Part shown: piece after piece, positions 1 to 8,288 of the stretch
How positions within the stretch are numbered: the first letter of the stretch is position 1
How the letters are laid out: the number at the start of each line of letters is the position of its first letter
Assembly: GCA_016200765.1 (NCBI GenBank)
Contig: JACQEC010000119.1
Location: 1 to 13,430, forward strand
Source: Chloroflexota bacterium
Lineage (GTDB): Bacteria; Chloroflexota; Anaerolineae; JACRMK01
DNA length: 13,430 bases
Direction of reading: 5' to 3'
The notes under the pieces: generated by a model
The model's input: the letters and a program-made list of their open reading frames with translations, nothing else
Told to the model about the DNA's origin: nothing
Databases searched by the model: none
Program-made: the position numbers and the translations under genes

Positions 1-1105
1 CGGCAATCTCGTCGCCGATCTTGAGGTCGCCGATCTGAGTCTCCGGCACGAAGATGGTCAGTTTGACCGGATCGAGGCTCACAATCGTCAGGAGGGACGC
101 GCCGGGGGCGGCCAACTCGCCGGTATGAACGGCCTTGCGGGTTACCACGCCCGTCGCCGGGCTCTTCAGCAGCGTCTTGGCCGCCTGCACTAGCAAGACG
201 TTGAGTGCGGCCTCGGCCTGTTTGACCTGCGCCTCCACGACTGCGACCTGCTCCTTAGAGACGCCCGCCTTGACGGCGTCTAAGCGGGCTTGCGCAACAT
301 CAATCGCGGCGGCGGCAGACTCGTATTGAAGGTTGGCCGTATTCACCTGCGCGTCGGCCACTAACGGTCGGGCGCGAATCGTCAACAGGGCATCTAGCGA
401 CTTTTGCGCACCGGCGGATGTGGCCTGCGCCACATCAAGCGCGGCGCGCGCCGTCAGCAGTACCTCTTCGGCGGCCCACCATTGATTGACGGCAATGGGC
501 GCATCGGGCCGCAGTGCCAGGGTGCCGCCAAAGGAGTCCTTACGCACCTCGGCGGCTTTAGCGTTCGCGGTCGCCGCCTCCACCTGATGCCGAGCGACCT
601 CAACCTGTAGATTGAGGGTATCCACTTGCGCCCGCGCGGTGGCGATACGCGCATCCAGTTCCTGCGGGTTATCGCGCAACAGTTTCGCATCTTCCCAGGC
701 GCGCTTGGCTCCGTCGCGCAGAACGACCGCCTGAACCAGCGCGGCTTCGGCCTGCCGCACGTCCTCGGCGCGAGGGCCGACTTTGACCTGCGCCACCTGC
801 GCCTTTGCCGTGTCTAGCGCGGCCTGCGCCTGTTTGATTTGTGCGTCAAGCAACGACCGGTCGAGACGTGCCAACTCTTGTCCGGCGGTCACCGAGTCAC
901 CCTCGCCGACCGACAGCGCCTCGATGCGCCCGCCGATCTCGGCGGCGACGCTGAACTCTTCGCCCTCGATGAACCCGGAGGCCAGAGTATTGGCGGTCGT
1001 CGCACCCGCTGTACCGATGGGGAGACGACCGGTGCTGTAGAGGTAGTAGCCGCCCACAATGATGAGCAGCAGGACAACCGGTATGATTCGTCTGCGGTGT
1101 GACAT
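1..1105 (-). CDS. HlyD-family membrane-fusion/adaptor protein of an ABC exporter (partial, C-terminus beyond the window)
   Basis: This is a periplasmic-adaptor-type protein that would link the ABC permease to the outside of the cell. My translation from ATG at 1105 stays open to base 1 (368 codons), so the C-terminus is missing. Residues 1-6 are basic (MSHRRR) and are followed by one hydrophobic anchor (about 7-22); there is no lipobox cysteine. A first barrel-sandwich half follows (about 45-65, with IGGRIEAL and VGEGDSV). A long Ala/Gln/Lys-rich coiled-coil hairpin spans about 70-310, and the second barrel-sandwich half follows (SPATGVVTRKAV, then GELAAPGASLLTIVSLDPVKL). This order is typical of HlyD/YbhG adaptors. 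The start lies 2 bp after the stop of the flavoenzyme gene, and its Shine-Dalgarno AAGGAG sits inside the last codons of that gene, so translation is probably coupled. The match to E. coli YbhG fits the neighbouring YbhF-like ATPases. Substrate unknown. Confidence 0.88.
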   Translation of the reverse strand, partial: MSHRRRIIPVVLLLIIVGGYYLYSTGRLPIGTAGATTANTLASGFIEGEEFSVAAEIGGRIEALSVGEGDSVTAGQELARLDRSLLDAQIKQAQAALDTAKAQVAQVKVGPRAEDVRQAEAALVQAVVLRDGAKRAWEDAKLLRDNPQELDARIATARAQVDTLNLQVEVARHQVEAATANAKAAEVRKDSFGGTLALRPDAPIAVNQWWAAEEVLLTARAALDVAQATSAGAQKSLDALLTIRARPLVADAQVNTANLQYESAAAAIDVAQARLDAVKAGVSKEQVAVVEAQVKQAEAALNVLLVQAAKTLLKSPATGVVTRKAVHTGELAAPGASLLTIVSLDPVKLTIFVPETQIGDLKIGDEIA

Positions 1106-1107
1106 AG

Positions 1108-2367
1108 TTACTCCTTAACATGAACCGGGGCGATGCCAAATCCGATCAGGCGCGCAATCAGGTTGGATAGGAGCGGCCAGCGCACGACGGGCGGCACGTT
1201 GAATGACTGGTTCGCGTCCAGCGCCTGTGTGATGAAGCGATCCTGCACGACGCTGACTATCGCCTGAATGATGCGGGTTGGCCGCTCGCGCTGACGTTGA
1301 ACGCGGGCGAGGTCATCGGTGGACACATGCCCCGTTTTGAGCGGCTCGCCGAGGACGTTGGCCGCGGCGACCGCGTCGGCGACCGCGTAGTTGATGCCGT
1401 TGCCGCCCGCCGGCGACATGACGTGCGCCGCGTCGCCGATGAGCAGGAGGCCGGGGCGATACCAGCGCACCAAGCGGTCGGCTTCGACCGAGAGCAGGGA
1501 GACCTGCGTCCAATCCTTCAGCTCAGCCACGCGATCCTGTAGTTCGGGCGCAGTCTTGACGATCTCTTGGCGCAGCGTTTCAATGCCTGCGGAATGCAAT
1601 TGCTGATAGGAGCCTTTTGGGATGATAAAGCCAATCTGCCACTGCTCGCCGCGATCCAATTCGATCAGCAGGTGACCTTGCCCGAAGCGACCCATCAGGC
1701 CGTGCGGGTCGTCGGGCTTGCGTGACAGGCGCAGCCACAAAACATCCATCGGCGGCGAGGCCTTGACTGTGTGATCGTCCAGCCCCGACAGCTTGCGCAG
1801 GCGTGAGAACCGGCCATCCGCGCCGACCGTGAGCCGAGCGCGCACCTCGTGCCAGCCTTCGCGCGAGCGATAGCGGACGCCGCGCGCCACGCCGTTTTCC
1901 TCAATCAGTTCTTCGACGCGCGCACCCATCACAAGCCGGAACGACGGGAGGCGCTGGGCTTCATCCGTCATGAAGTCGAGAAAGCGCGCCTGCGGCATGA
2001 AGGTGATGAAAGGAAACTTGGTCTTTAAATGGCTGAGGTCAGTGACCTGAATCATCCCGGCCGGCGTCTGCGCCACCATCCGGCTCAACTTTGTGTGGGG
2101 CAACTGCAAGAGGCGCTCGGCCAGCCCCAGTTCATCCATGATTTCGAGGATAGATGGGTGCAGGGTGTCGCCGCGGAAATCGCGGTCAAAGTCTTGGTGG
2201 GATTCGAGCAGGGTGACCGGAATGTTTTTCCTCGCGAGCATGTACGATAAGACCGCGCCGGCCGGCCCGCCGCCGACCACGAGGCAGGTGGTCTCGTCGG
2301 TGTCCAAGATTTCATGGGGCGGACGCGCGTCGTGCTGGGGCTGTGACTGGCTTTGTGCATTGCTCAT
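1108..2367 (-). CDS. FAD-dependent monooxygenase/oxidoreductase (PHBH/UbiH-like fold)
   Basis: This is a soluble group-A flavoprotein of 419 aa. The Rossmann FAD site is at residues 29-37 (LVVGGGPAG), with the ribose-binding acid at Glu55. The conserved Arg-Gly-Asp-type stretch after the first helix is FRGDTLHPS (64-72). The DG motif is ADGRFSRLRK (183-192), and the second FAD-phosphate motif is GDAAHVMSPAGGNGIN (311-326). These three motifs define the p-hydroxybenzoate hydroxylase/UbiH/TetX superfamily, which usually hydroxylates aromatic or polyketide-like substrates using NAD(P)H and O2. No signal peptide is seen. A GAGGAG Shine-Dalgarno lies about 12 nt upstream of the ATG, which is rather far. 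The gene sits between an ABC ATPase (53-bp gap) and the HlyD adaptor (2-bp gap, coupled). This suggests that it acts on the compound that is exported. Which substrate it modifies cannot be read from sequence; a geranylgeranyl-reductase-like role is less likely. Confidence 0.9.
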   Translation of the reverse strand: MSNAQSQSQPQHDARPPHEILDTDETTCLVVGGGPAGAVLSYMLARKNIPVTLLESHQDFDRDFRGDTLHPSILEIMDELGLAERLLQLPHTKLSRMVAQTPAGMIQVTDLSHLKTKFPFITFMPQARFLDFMTDEAQRLPSFRLVMGARVEELIEENGVARGVRYRSREGWHEVRARLTVGADGRFSRLRKLSGLDDHTVKASPPMDVLWLRLSRKPDDPHGLMGRFGQGHLLIELDRGEQWQIGFIIPKGSYQQLHSAGIETLRQEIVKTAPELQDRVAELKDWTQVSLLSVEADRLVRWYRPGLLLIGDAAHVMSPAGGNGINYAVADAVAAANVLGEPLKTGHVSTDDLARVQRQRERPTRIIQAIVSVVQDRFITQALDANQSFNVPPVVRWPLLSNLIARLIGFGIAPVHVKE

Positions 2368-2420
2368 AGGCGGTCTGCTCTCCTCAATTATGAACCTTGC
2401 TATGGTGCGATAGTGGTCCG

Positions 2421-3371
2421 TTAGGCCGGCGAATGTACGCTCTGATCAACGTGCCGGAGCCGCGTGATGAACACATCTTCTAGCGAAGGCGCGATGACCT
2501 CTGCGCTGTGCAAGGTCACACCCTGATCCGCCAGCAAGCCCGGCAGCTGCACCAGGGCCGCTTGAGCGTCCGGGCCAATCGCGTGGATGGTGGAGCCGTA
2601 GAGCGCCGCCTCGTCGAATAGATGCGCCTGACGCAAAATAGTGAGCGCGCGGTCCAACGGCTCGCAGTCCAACTCGACGACCTGCCCTTGCATCTGCTGT
2701 TCCTTCATGTCGCGCGCGGTGCCCTCGGCCACAATCCGCCCTTGATAGATGAACGCGAGGCGGTAGCAGTTTTCTGCCTCATCCATGTAATGGGTTGTCA
2801 CAAGAATGCTCGTGCCGCTAGCGGCCAGCGCGTAGAGCAAATCCCAAAGCGCGCGGCGCGAGATCGGGTCAACACCGGCGGTTGGCTCATCGAGGAAAAG
2901 GAAGTCCGGCTGGTGGGCGAGGGCGCAGGCCAGTGCCAGGCGCTGGCGGGCGCCGCCGGGCAGGCTGGCCGCGCGCACCGGTTCTTGATCGGCAAGCCCC
3001 ACCAGCGCCAACGTGTCACCGCGCCGGGCGCTGATGCTGCGCCGCGCGACGCCGTAGACCCCGGCGTAGAAGTTGAAGTTCTCGGCGACCGTAAGATCGG
3101 GGTAAAGGCTGAACTTTTGCGACACGTAGCCCACACGCCGGCGGATTTCTTCCGGCTGGCGGACGATATCGTAGCCCAGCACGGTGCCTTGCCCGGCGGT
3201 TGGGCGTAGCAACCCGAGCAACATCCGGATAGTGGTTGTCTTCCCCGCGCCGTTCGGGCCGAGCAAGCCGTAGATCTCGCCGCGCTGGACAGAGAACGAG
3301 ACACCTTCCACGGCGGTAAAGTGGTCGAACCGTTTGGTCAACTGCTCGGCGGATAGTGACAGCGGGCTCAT
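2421..3371 (-). CDS. ABC transporter ATP-binding protein, YbhF C-terminal-half-like
   Basis: This ATPase subunit (316 aa) would power an ABC-2-type exporter at the cytoplasmic face. Visible motifs are Walker A GPNGAGKT (38-45), Q-loop Gln85, signature LPGG (137-140) followed by ARQRLALA, Walker B ending in Asp161-Glu162, D-loop GVDP (166-169) and switch histidine His194 in TTHYMDEAE. The signature has Pro in place of the usual Ser (LSGGQ). That change is in the position that contacts ATP held by the partner subunit. From about residue 225 there is a C-terminal domain ending in an SLEDVFITRL motif, typical of exporters of the YbhF/drug-export class. The ATG lies 4 bp after the stop of the neighbouring ATPase gene. 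From memory, the second half of E. coli YbhF has a similar LP-containing signature, so this gene probably corresponds to that half. Confidence 0.92.
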   Translation of the reverse strand: MSPLSLSAEQLTKRFDHFTAVEGVSFSVQRGEIYGLLGPNGAGKTTTIRMLLGLLRPTAGQGTVLGYDIVRQPEEIRRRVGYVSQKFSLYPDLTVAENFNFYAGVYGVARRSISARRGDTLALVGLADQEPVRAASLPGGARQRLALACALAHQPDFLFLDEPTAGVDPISRRALWDLLYALAASGTSILVTTHYMDEAENCYRLAFIYQGRIVAEGTARDMKEQQMQGQVVELDCEPLDRALTILRQAHLFDEAALYGSTIHAIGPDAQAALVQLPGLLADQGVTLHSAEVIAPSLEDVFITRLRHVDQSVHSPA

Positions 3372-3375
3372 GGCG

Positions 3376-4284
3376 CTACGGCTTCTCTAACATCAGAACG
3401 AAGACATCTTCGAGGCGCGGCCTGACGATGCGAACATTGCCCGGGGTAATGCCGTGTGCCTGCCACGCGGCCATAATATCTGCTTGCCGCTCGGCGCGGT
3501 CGAGAATCAGGCGCACCGAATCGCCGTGAGCAGAGGCGCTTAACACACCAGTCTGATGTTCGACCAAGCGGCGGGCGGCAACCGCCGGAGACACTTGAGC
3601 CTCGATCACCGTGGCGCCAATCCGCGCGCGCAGTGCGTTCGGCGTGTCACAGGCAATGAGCCGGCCGCGGTGCATCAGCCCAACGCGGTTACAGCGCTCG
3701 GCTTCATCAAGGTATGGAGTGGTAATGACGATGGTCACCCCGTCAAGATGAACCTGCGTTAACAAGTCCCAAAACTCGCGGCGGCTGACCGGATCAACAC
3801 CGGTCGTCGGCTCATCCAGCAAGAGCAGGCGCGGGCGGTGCATCAGCGTCGCCGCCAGTGCCAGTTTCTTTTGCATGCCGCCGGAGAGGTTCTGCGCGCG
3901 CCGTGCGCCGAAATCGCTGAGGCGGGCGAAGGTGAGCAGGCGTTCAATCTGCGTGCGACGTTCTGCCCGCGGCGCGCCAAACAGGTCGGCGAAAAAGTTG
4001 AGGTTTTCCAAGACGGTCAAATCGGGATAGAGCGCGAAGCGCTGGGGCATATAGCCGATCAGCGTCTTGACCGTCTCGGCCTCGCGCACGACGTCATGGC
4101 CGGCAACGGCGACGCGCCCAGCCGTCGGCGCCATCGCCGTCGCGATAACGCGCAGGGTCGTCGTTTTGCCGGCGCCGTCCGGGCCAATCAAGCCGAAAAT
4201 TTCGCCTTCGCCGACGTCGAGGGTGAGGTCGGCAATGGCGACAGCGTCGGCGAAGCGTTTGGTCAAGGAGCGAATGGCGATCAC
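3376..4284 (-). CDS. ABC transporter ATP-binding protein, YbhF N-terminal-half-like, lacks switch histidine
   Basis: This is the second nucleotide-binding subunit (302 aa) of the same exporter. Motifs are Walker A GPDGAGKT (34-41; Asp replaces the common Asn), Q-loop Gln81, canonical signature LSGGM (133-137), Walker B LLLLDE (153-158) and D-loop GVDP (162-165). The H-loop reads TTPYLDEAE, so residue 190 is proline instead of the switch histidine needed for efficient hydrolysis. A C-terminal domain ends in RLEDVFVLML. The gene starts 6 bp after the permease stop and ends 4 bp before the next ATPase start, so all three are co-transcribed. The GPDGAGKT Walker A and missing histidine recall the first half of E. 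coli YbhF (from memory). The two genes therefore look like a split version of that fused protein, working as a heterodimer. Confidence 0.92.
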   Translation of the reverse strand: MIAIRSLTKRFADAVAIADLTLDVGEGEIFGLIGPDGAGKTTTLRVIATAMAPTAGRVAVAGHDVVREAETVKTLIGYMPQRFALYPDLTVLENLNFFADLFGAPRAERRTQIERLLTFARLSDFGARRAQNLSGGMQKKLALAATLMHRPRLLLLDEPTTGVDPVSRREFWDLLTQVHLDGVTIVITTPYLDEAERCNRVGLMHRGRLIACDTPNALRARIGATVIEAQVSPAVAARRLVEHQTGVLSASAHGDSVRLILDRAERQADIMAAWQAHGITPGNVRIVRPRLEDVFVLMLEKP

Positions 4285-4290
4285 GGGCCG

Positions 4291-5412
4291 CTACTCCAGG
4301 CTTTTTCTGAAGCGCAGGGACGCGCCGATGAGGATGAGCGGGCCGAGGATAGCCAGCGCGATGACCTGCTCCTGAAACGCCGGCAGACCGACACCCTTCA
4401 GGATAATCCCGCGGATGATGATGAGCATATAGCGCAGGGGCACGACGTAGCTGACCGCTTGCAAGGGCGCGGGCATGGCCTCTAGTGGAAAGAAGAACCC
4501 GGAGAGGAAGATGCCCGGGAACAGCACGAGAAAACTCACGAGCATCGCTTCCTGCTGGCTCTTGGTGACGCTGGAGATGAACAGACCGGTGCCCAGCGTG
4601 GTCAGCAAGAACAGCAGGGCGATGGCGGCCAGCAAGGGAATACTGCCGCGCACCGGCACGCCAAACCAGAGCACGCCAATCAGCAGGATTTCTCCCAAGT
4701 CGAAGAACGCGATGCCGACGTAGGGGATGATTTTGCCGACAATGAGTTCCCACGACCGGATAGGTGTCACGACTAACTGCTCGATGGTGCCCTGCTCGCG
4801 CTCGCGCACGATGGACAAGGCGGTGAACAAACCGGTCAGGAATTGGAGAATCAAGCCGATCAGCGCGGGGACCATGTAGTTGGACGAGCGCAGATCGGGG
4901 TTGTACCAGACACGCGGGCGCACCTCGATGCCGCCCAGAGACGAGAAATCCACCCCCAAGCGCTGTTGGATCAACTTGACGCCCTGTGCCTGACCTACCG
5001 ATTGAGACGCCGCGAAGGCCGTGCCGGCAACCGACGGATCGGAGCCGTCAATGACAAACGCCACTTGCGCCGCGCGGCCTTTCAAAAGGCTGTCGGCGTA
5101 GCCCGGCGGAATGATCAGGCCGCCGCGCACCTGCCCGCCATCAAGCAAGCGCGCTATCTCGCTTTCGTCATTGACATAAGCGCTGATGGCGAAGTAGTCT
5201 GATGCGCGATAGGCTTCGACCAACTGGCGGCTCTGCGCGGTGTGGTCGGCGTCGAAGACGGCAATGGCCAAGTGGCGGATGTCCGTATTGGCGGCGTAAC
5301 CCAACAGGATCAGCTGAACGACCGGAATAATGAACATGACGGCCAAGGTGCGTGGGTCGCGCACGATGTGAATGAATTCCTTGCGCATGATCGGCCAGAG
5401 GCGCGTGTTCAT
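4291..5412 (-). CDS. ABC-2 type transporter permease (YbhS/YbhR-like)
   Basis: This is the membrane subunit of the exporter, 373 aa. The N-terminal amphipathic stretch with MRKEFIHIVRDP (9-20) is typical of the ABC2_membrane_3 family. TM1 spans about 22-40. A large extracytoplasmic domain (about 42-175) follows and contains a DGSDPSVAG-type segment. Five further membrane spans are predicted near 180-201, 225-250, 257-281, 288-310 and 345-366. The coupling-helix region REREQGTIEQLVVTP (203-217) and the PLRYML motif (325-330) are family hallmarks. The ATG overlaps the stop of the upstream regulator gene by 4 bp (ATGA), and the stop lies 6 bp before the first ATPase gene. Only one permease is seen. 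YbhF-type systems usually have two, so a partner may lie beyond the left edge after the HlyD gene, or this one may act as a homodimer. Confidence 0.92.
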   Translation of the reverse strand: MNTRLWPIMRKEFIHIVRDPRTLAVMFIIPVVQLILLGYAANTDIRHLAIAVFDADHTAQSRQLVEAYRASDYFAISAYVNDESEIARLLDGGQVRGGLIIPPGYADSLLKGRAAQVAFVIDGSDPSVAGTAFAASQSVGQAQGVKLIQQRLGVDFSSLGGIEVRPRVWYNPDLRSSNYMVPALIGLILQFLTGLFTALSIVREREQGTIEQLVVTPIRSWELIVGKIIPYVGIAFFDLGEILLIGVLWFGVPVRGSIPLLAAIALLFLLTTLGTGLFISSVTKSQQEAMLVSFLVLFPGIFLSGFFFPLEAMPAPLQAVSYVVPLRYMLIIIRGIILKGVGLPAFQEQVIALAILGPLILIGASLRFRKSLE

Positions 5413-6170
5413 ACGACCTTCCTTGTGCGGTCTTCGGCCAGCGTGCCATGCAAGAAAACCTGCACGACGTGCGCGATGACCTGCTCGTAATCAAAGCGCT
5501 CGCCGGCTGTTGCAGGAAGAATTTCCTGAATGAGCAGGAAAGGGAACAGTAGTCCCGGGAAGGCTCGCGCGGCCATCGCCGGGTTGAGGTCGCCGCGGAA
5601 TATGCCCGCTTCGACCTGCATCCGGAAGTACGTTTCCAACATGCCAAGCGCGTAGAGCGGAACCTGCTCTAGATATTTAGCCTGCGTTGCGCGGTTCATC
5701 ACAGGCAGGGAGGACATCAAGACGCGAAGCACCTCCGCGTTCTGCGTGGTGGCGGCAATGATGTTGCGCGCAACTTGTGTGAGCATCAGGGTTGGATCGG
5801 CCCGGAGCGCGCCTATATCCGTTGCCCCCGATGCGGCTTCGCCGCCGGGCTTTGCGCGGCCGGAGGCTATAGCGTCGAGGCCAAGCGACTGTATGGCGGG
5901 CTGTATGAATTGGCGTGGGATGCTGACCAACAGGTCGCTCTTATTCTTGAAATAGTTATAGATGGAGCCTTCGGCCACACCGGCTTCGCGGGCGATCTCG
6001 GCGATGGTCGCGCGCTCGAATCCCTTCTTAGCGAAGACTTTCGAGGCGGCGGAGAGGATTTGGCTTCTACGCTCTAGCGTTTTTTGCAGAACTGGCGCGC
6101 GTCGCGTTTGCCCCCGCGGCTTTGCCGCCGGGCTGTGGGCGGCCGGGGATTGACTGGTCCGTCTGGGCAT
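5409..6170 (-). CDS. TetR/AcrR-family transcriptional regulator of the efflux operon
   Basis: This is a probable ligand-responsive repressor, 253 aa from the start chosen here. An unusually long basic, Pro/Ala-rich N-terminal tail (1-30) precedes the DNA-binding domain (about 33-80), which contains RSQILSAASKVFAKKGFE and the helix-turn-helix TIAEIAREAGVAEGSIYNYF. The C-terminal two thirds are helical and should hold the ligand pocket. I chose ATG at 6170 because it has a GAGGG Shine-Dalgarno 5 nt upstream. The in-frame ATG at 6200 lies inside the operator at the predicted transcription start and has no room for a ribosome site; ATG 6182 has no Shine-Dalgarno. The gene is first in the efflux operon, overlaps the permease gene by 4 bp and has a palindromic operator directly upstream, so autoregulation is likely. 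By position it resembles CecR (YbiH) next to the ybhGFSR genes of E. coli. It contains two copies of a GC-rich repeat (5822-5865, 6108-6148). Confidence 0.9.
   Translation of the reverse strand: MPRRTSQSPAAHSPAAKPRGQTRRAPVLQKTLERRSQILSAASKVFAKKGFERATIAEIAREAGVAEGSIYNYFKNKSDLLVSIPRQFIQPAIQSLGLDAIASGRAKPGGEAASGATDIGALRADPTLMLTQVARNIIAATTQNAEVLRVLMSSLPVMNRATQAKYLEQVPLYALGMLETYFRMQVEAGIFRGDLNPAMAARAFPGLLFPFLLIQEILPATAGERFDYEQVIAHVVQVFLHGTLAEDRTRKVV
5822..5865. repeat. GC-rich dispersed repeat, copy A, inside the TetR-type gene
   Basis: A 44-bp segment with an internal GCGGC-TTC-GCCGC hairpin. It matches copy B (6108-6148) at 29 of 33 positions over the core 5833-5865. The match extends left through TTGCCCCC with a 3-bp indel. 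It encodes a Gly/Ala-rich stretch in the linker after the DNA-binding domain. Confidence 0.6.
6108..6148. repeat. GC-rich dispersed repeat, copy B, inside the TetR-type gene
   Basis: A 41-bp segment with an internal GCGGC-TTT-GCCGC hairpin, similar to copy A in the same orientation but read in a different codon frame. It encodes the SPAAHSPAAKPRG tail ahead of the helix-turn-helix domain. Confidence 0.6.
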
Positions 6171-6175
6171 AGTGG

Positions 6176-6180
6176 CCCTC
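6176..6180 (-). promoter_or_regulatory. Shine-Dalgarno site deciding the regulator start
   Basis: GAGGG on the minus strand ends 5 nt before ATG 6170. Neither of the two upstream in-frame ATGs (6182, 6200) has such a site. Confidence 0.6.
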
Positions 6181-6185
6181 ATAAT

Positions 6186-6203
6186 TGAATGAACGCTCAT
6201 TCA
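6186..6203. promoter_or_regulatory. TetR-type palindromic operator of the efflux operon
   Basis: TGAATGA-ACGC-TCATTCA has perfect 7-bp inverted arms around a 4-bp spacer. It begins 2 bp downstream of the -10 hexamer and covers the predicted transcription start, so a bound regulator would block initiation. The half-site (GAATGA/TCATTC) resembles, from memory, the Bm3R1 operator of Bacillus megaterium, another TetR-family site. The most likely ligand is the regulator encoded immediately downstream. Confidence 0.82.
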
Positions 6204-6205
6204 GT

Positions 6206-6233
6206 ATTATAGTCAAGAGCGGGGATTTGTCAA
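6206..6233 (-). promoter_or_regulatory. Sigma70-type promoter of the efflux operon
   Basis: Minus strand: -35 TTGACA (6233-6228), 16-bp spacer, -10 TATAAT (6211-6206); both hexamers are perfect. The predicted start is near 6199, inside the operator, giving a leader of about 30 nt to ATG 6170. A promoter this strong fits a repressed operon. Confidence 0.85.
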
Positions 6234-6312
6234 GAGCGGGCGAAATCAGGGTGGAGAAGGCGCGGGGCTGTCGCTGAGAGCGTGTGATGGAGCGACGGAG
6301 GGTGCCGCTTGG
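6234..6312. other. Spacer between trpA and the efflux promoter; no convincing terminator
   Basis: This 79-bp gap holds only a weak hairpin with 6-bp arms (6270-6275 with 6291-6296), a 15-nt loop and no U-tract on the minus strand. Read-through from the trp operon into the efflux operon is therefore possible. Confidence 0.45.
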
Positions 6313-7097
6313 CTACGCGGCGGTCAGTGTCTGCCAATAGGCGGCGGCGGCAGCGGCTTCGTGACCGGCGGGCGCGCGCGCAATCACGTCAACCAGCGCA
6401 CTGCCGACGACCGCGCCGTCGGCAAAGCGCGCGACCTGCTGTACGTGCTCCGGCTGTGAGATGCCGAAGCCAATCGCCACGGGTAGGTCGCTATGCCGCC
6501 GAATGACCGTGACGAGCGCTTCAACCTCGTCCGACAGGGCATGGCGCGCGCCGGTCACGCCGACCACCGAGACGCAGTAAATGAACCCGCTTGCGCGCCG
6601 CGCCACCGCCGCAACGCGAGACTCGTCGCTGGTTGGCGCCAACAAGAAGATGAGATCAATGGCGTGTGCGCGGCAGGCTGTCTCCAACTCGCCGGACTCT
6701 TCCAACGGCAGATCAGGGACAATCAAGCCATCCACGCCGGCCTCGGCGCAGGCGCGTGCATAGGCGTCCACGCCGAAGCGCAGAATCGGGTTGTAGTAGC
6801 CCATGAACAGGAGCGGCGTGTGGGGTTGGCGGGCGCGCACCTGCCGTGCCGCCGCCAGACAGTCGCGTGGCGTGACGCCCTGCAGGAGCGCGTGGTGGGT
6901 CGCGCGCTGGATGACCGGCCCATCGGCCAGCGGGTCGGAGAAAGGCACACCGAGCTCCACAAGGTCGGCGCCGGCTTCGATGAGCGCCGAGACGAGCGCG
7001 GGCGTCGCCGCGAGGCTCGGCTGGCCGACGACCACGTAAGGAATGAGCGCGATGCGCTGCGCGGCCTTCAATGTGGCAAACGTGTTCGCAATACGGC

Positions 7098-7101
<4 letters not shown>
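6313..7101 (-). CDS. trpA: Tryptophan synthase alpha subunit
   Basis: Cleaves indole-3-glycerol phosphate to indole and glyceraldehyde 3-phosphate and passes indole to the beta subunit through the alpha2beta2 tunnel. It is a 262-aa TIM barrel, close to the usual family length. The catalytic residues fall at the same numbers as in the Salmonella enzyme: Glu49 (ADLVELGVPFSDP) and Asp60 (PLADGP). A phosphate-binding region is visible near the C-terminus (GFGISQPEHV, then GAVVGSALV). The second strand reads IPYVVVGQPS where IPYxxAGDP is more usual, a modest departure from consensus. The ATG overlaps the trpB stop by 4 bp (ATGA), so the two subunits are translationally coupled. It is the last gene of the trp operon. 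Confidence 0.98.

Positions 7102-8284
<1,183 letters not shown>

Positions 8285-8288
<4 letters not shown>

Noticed and set aside
2960..2990. Third copy of the GC-rich repeat seen in the regulator gene (GCCGCCGGGC near the ABC signature)
   Set aside because: The shared bases encode the conserved LPGG signature and similarity ends after about ten bases; coincidence is sufficient.
2622..3209. 195-aa plus-strand frame opposite the second ABC ATPase
   Set aside because: Antisense to Walker A, signature and Walker B codons; no ribosome site or domain.
3838..4485. 215-aa plus-strand frame opposite the ATPase and permease genes
   Set aside because: Antisense shadow of two well-supported genes; low-complexity product with no motif.
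6270..6296. Hairpin as trp operon terminator
   Set aside because: Only 6-bp arms, 15-nt loop and no U-tract.
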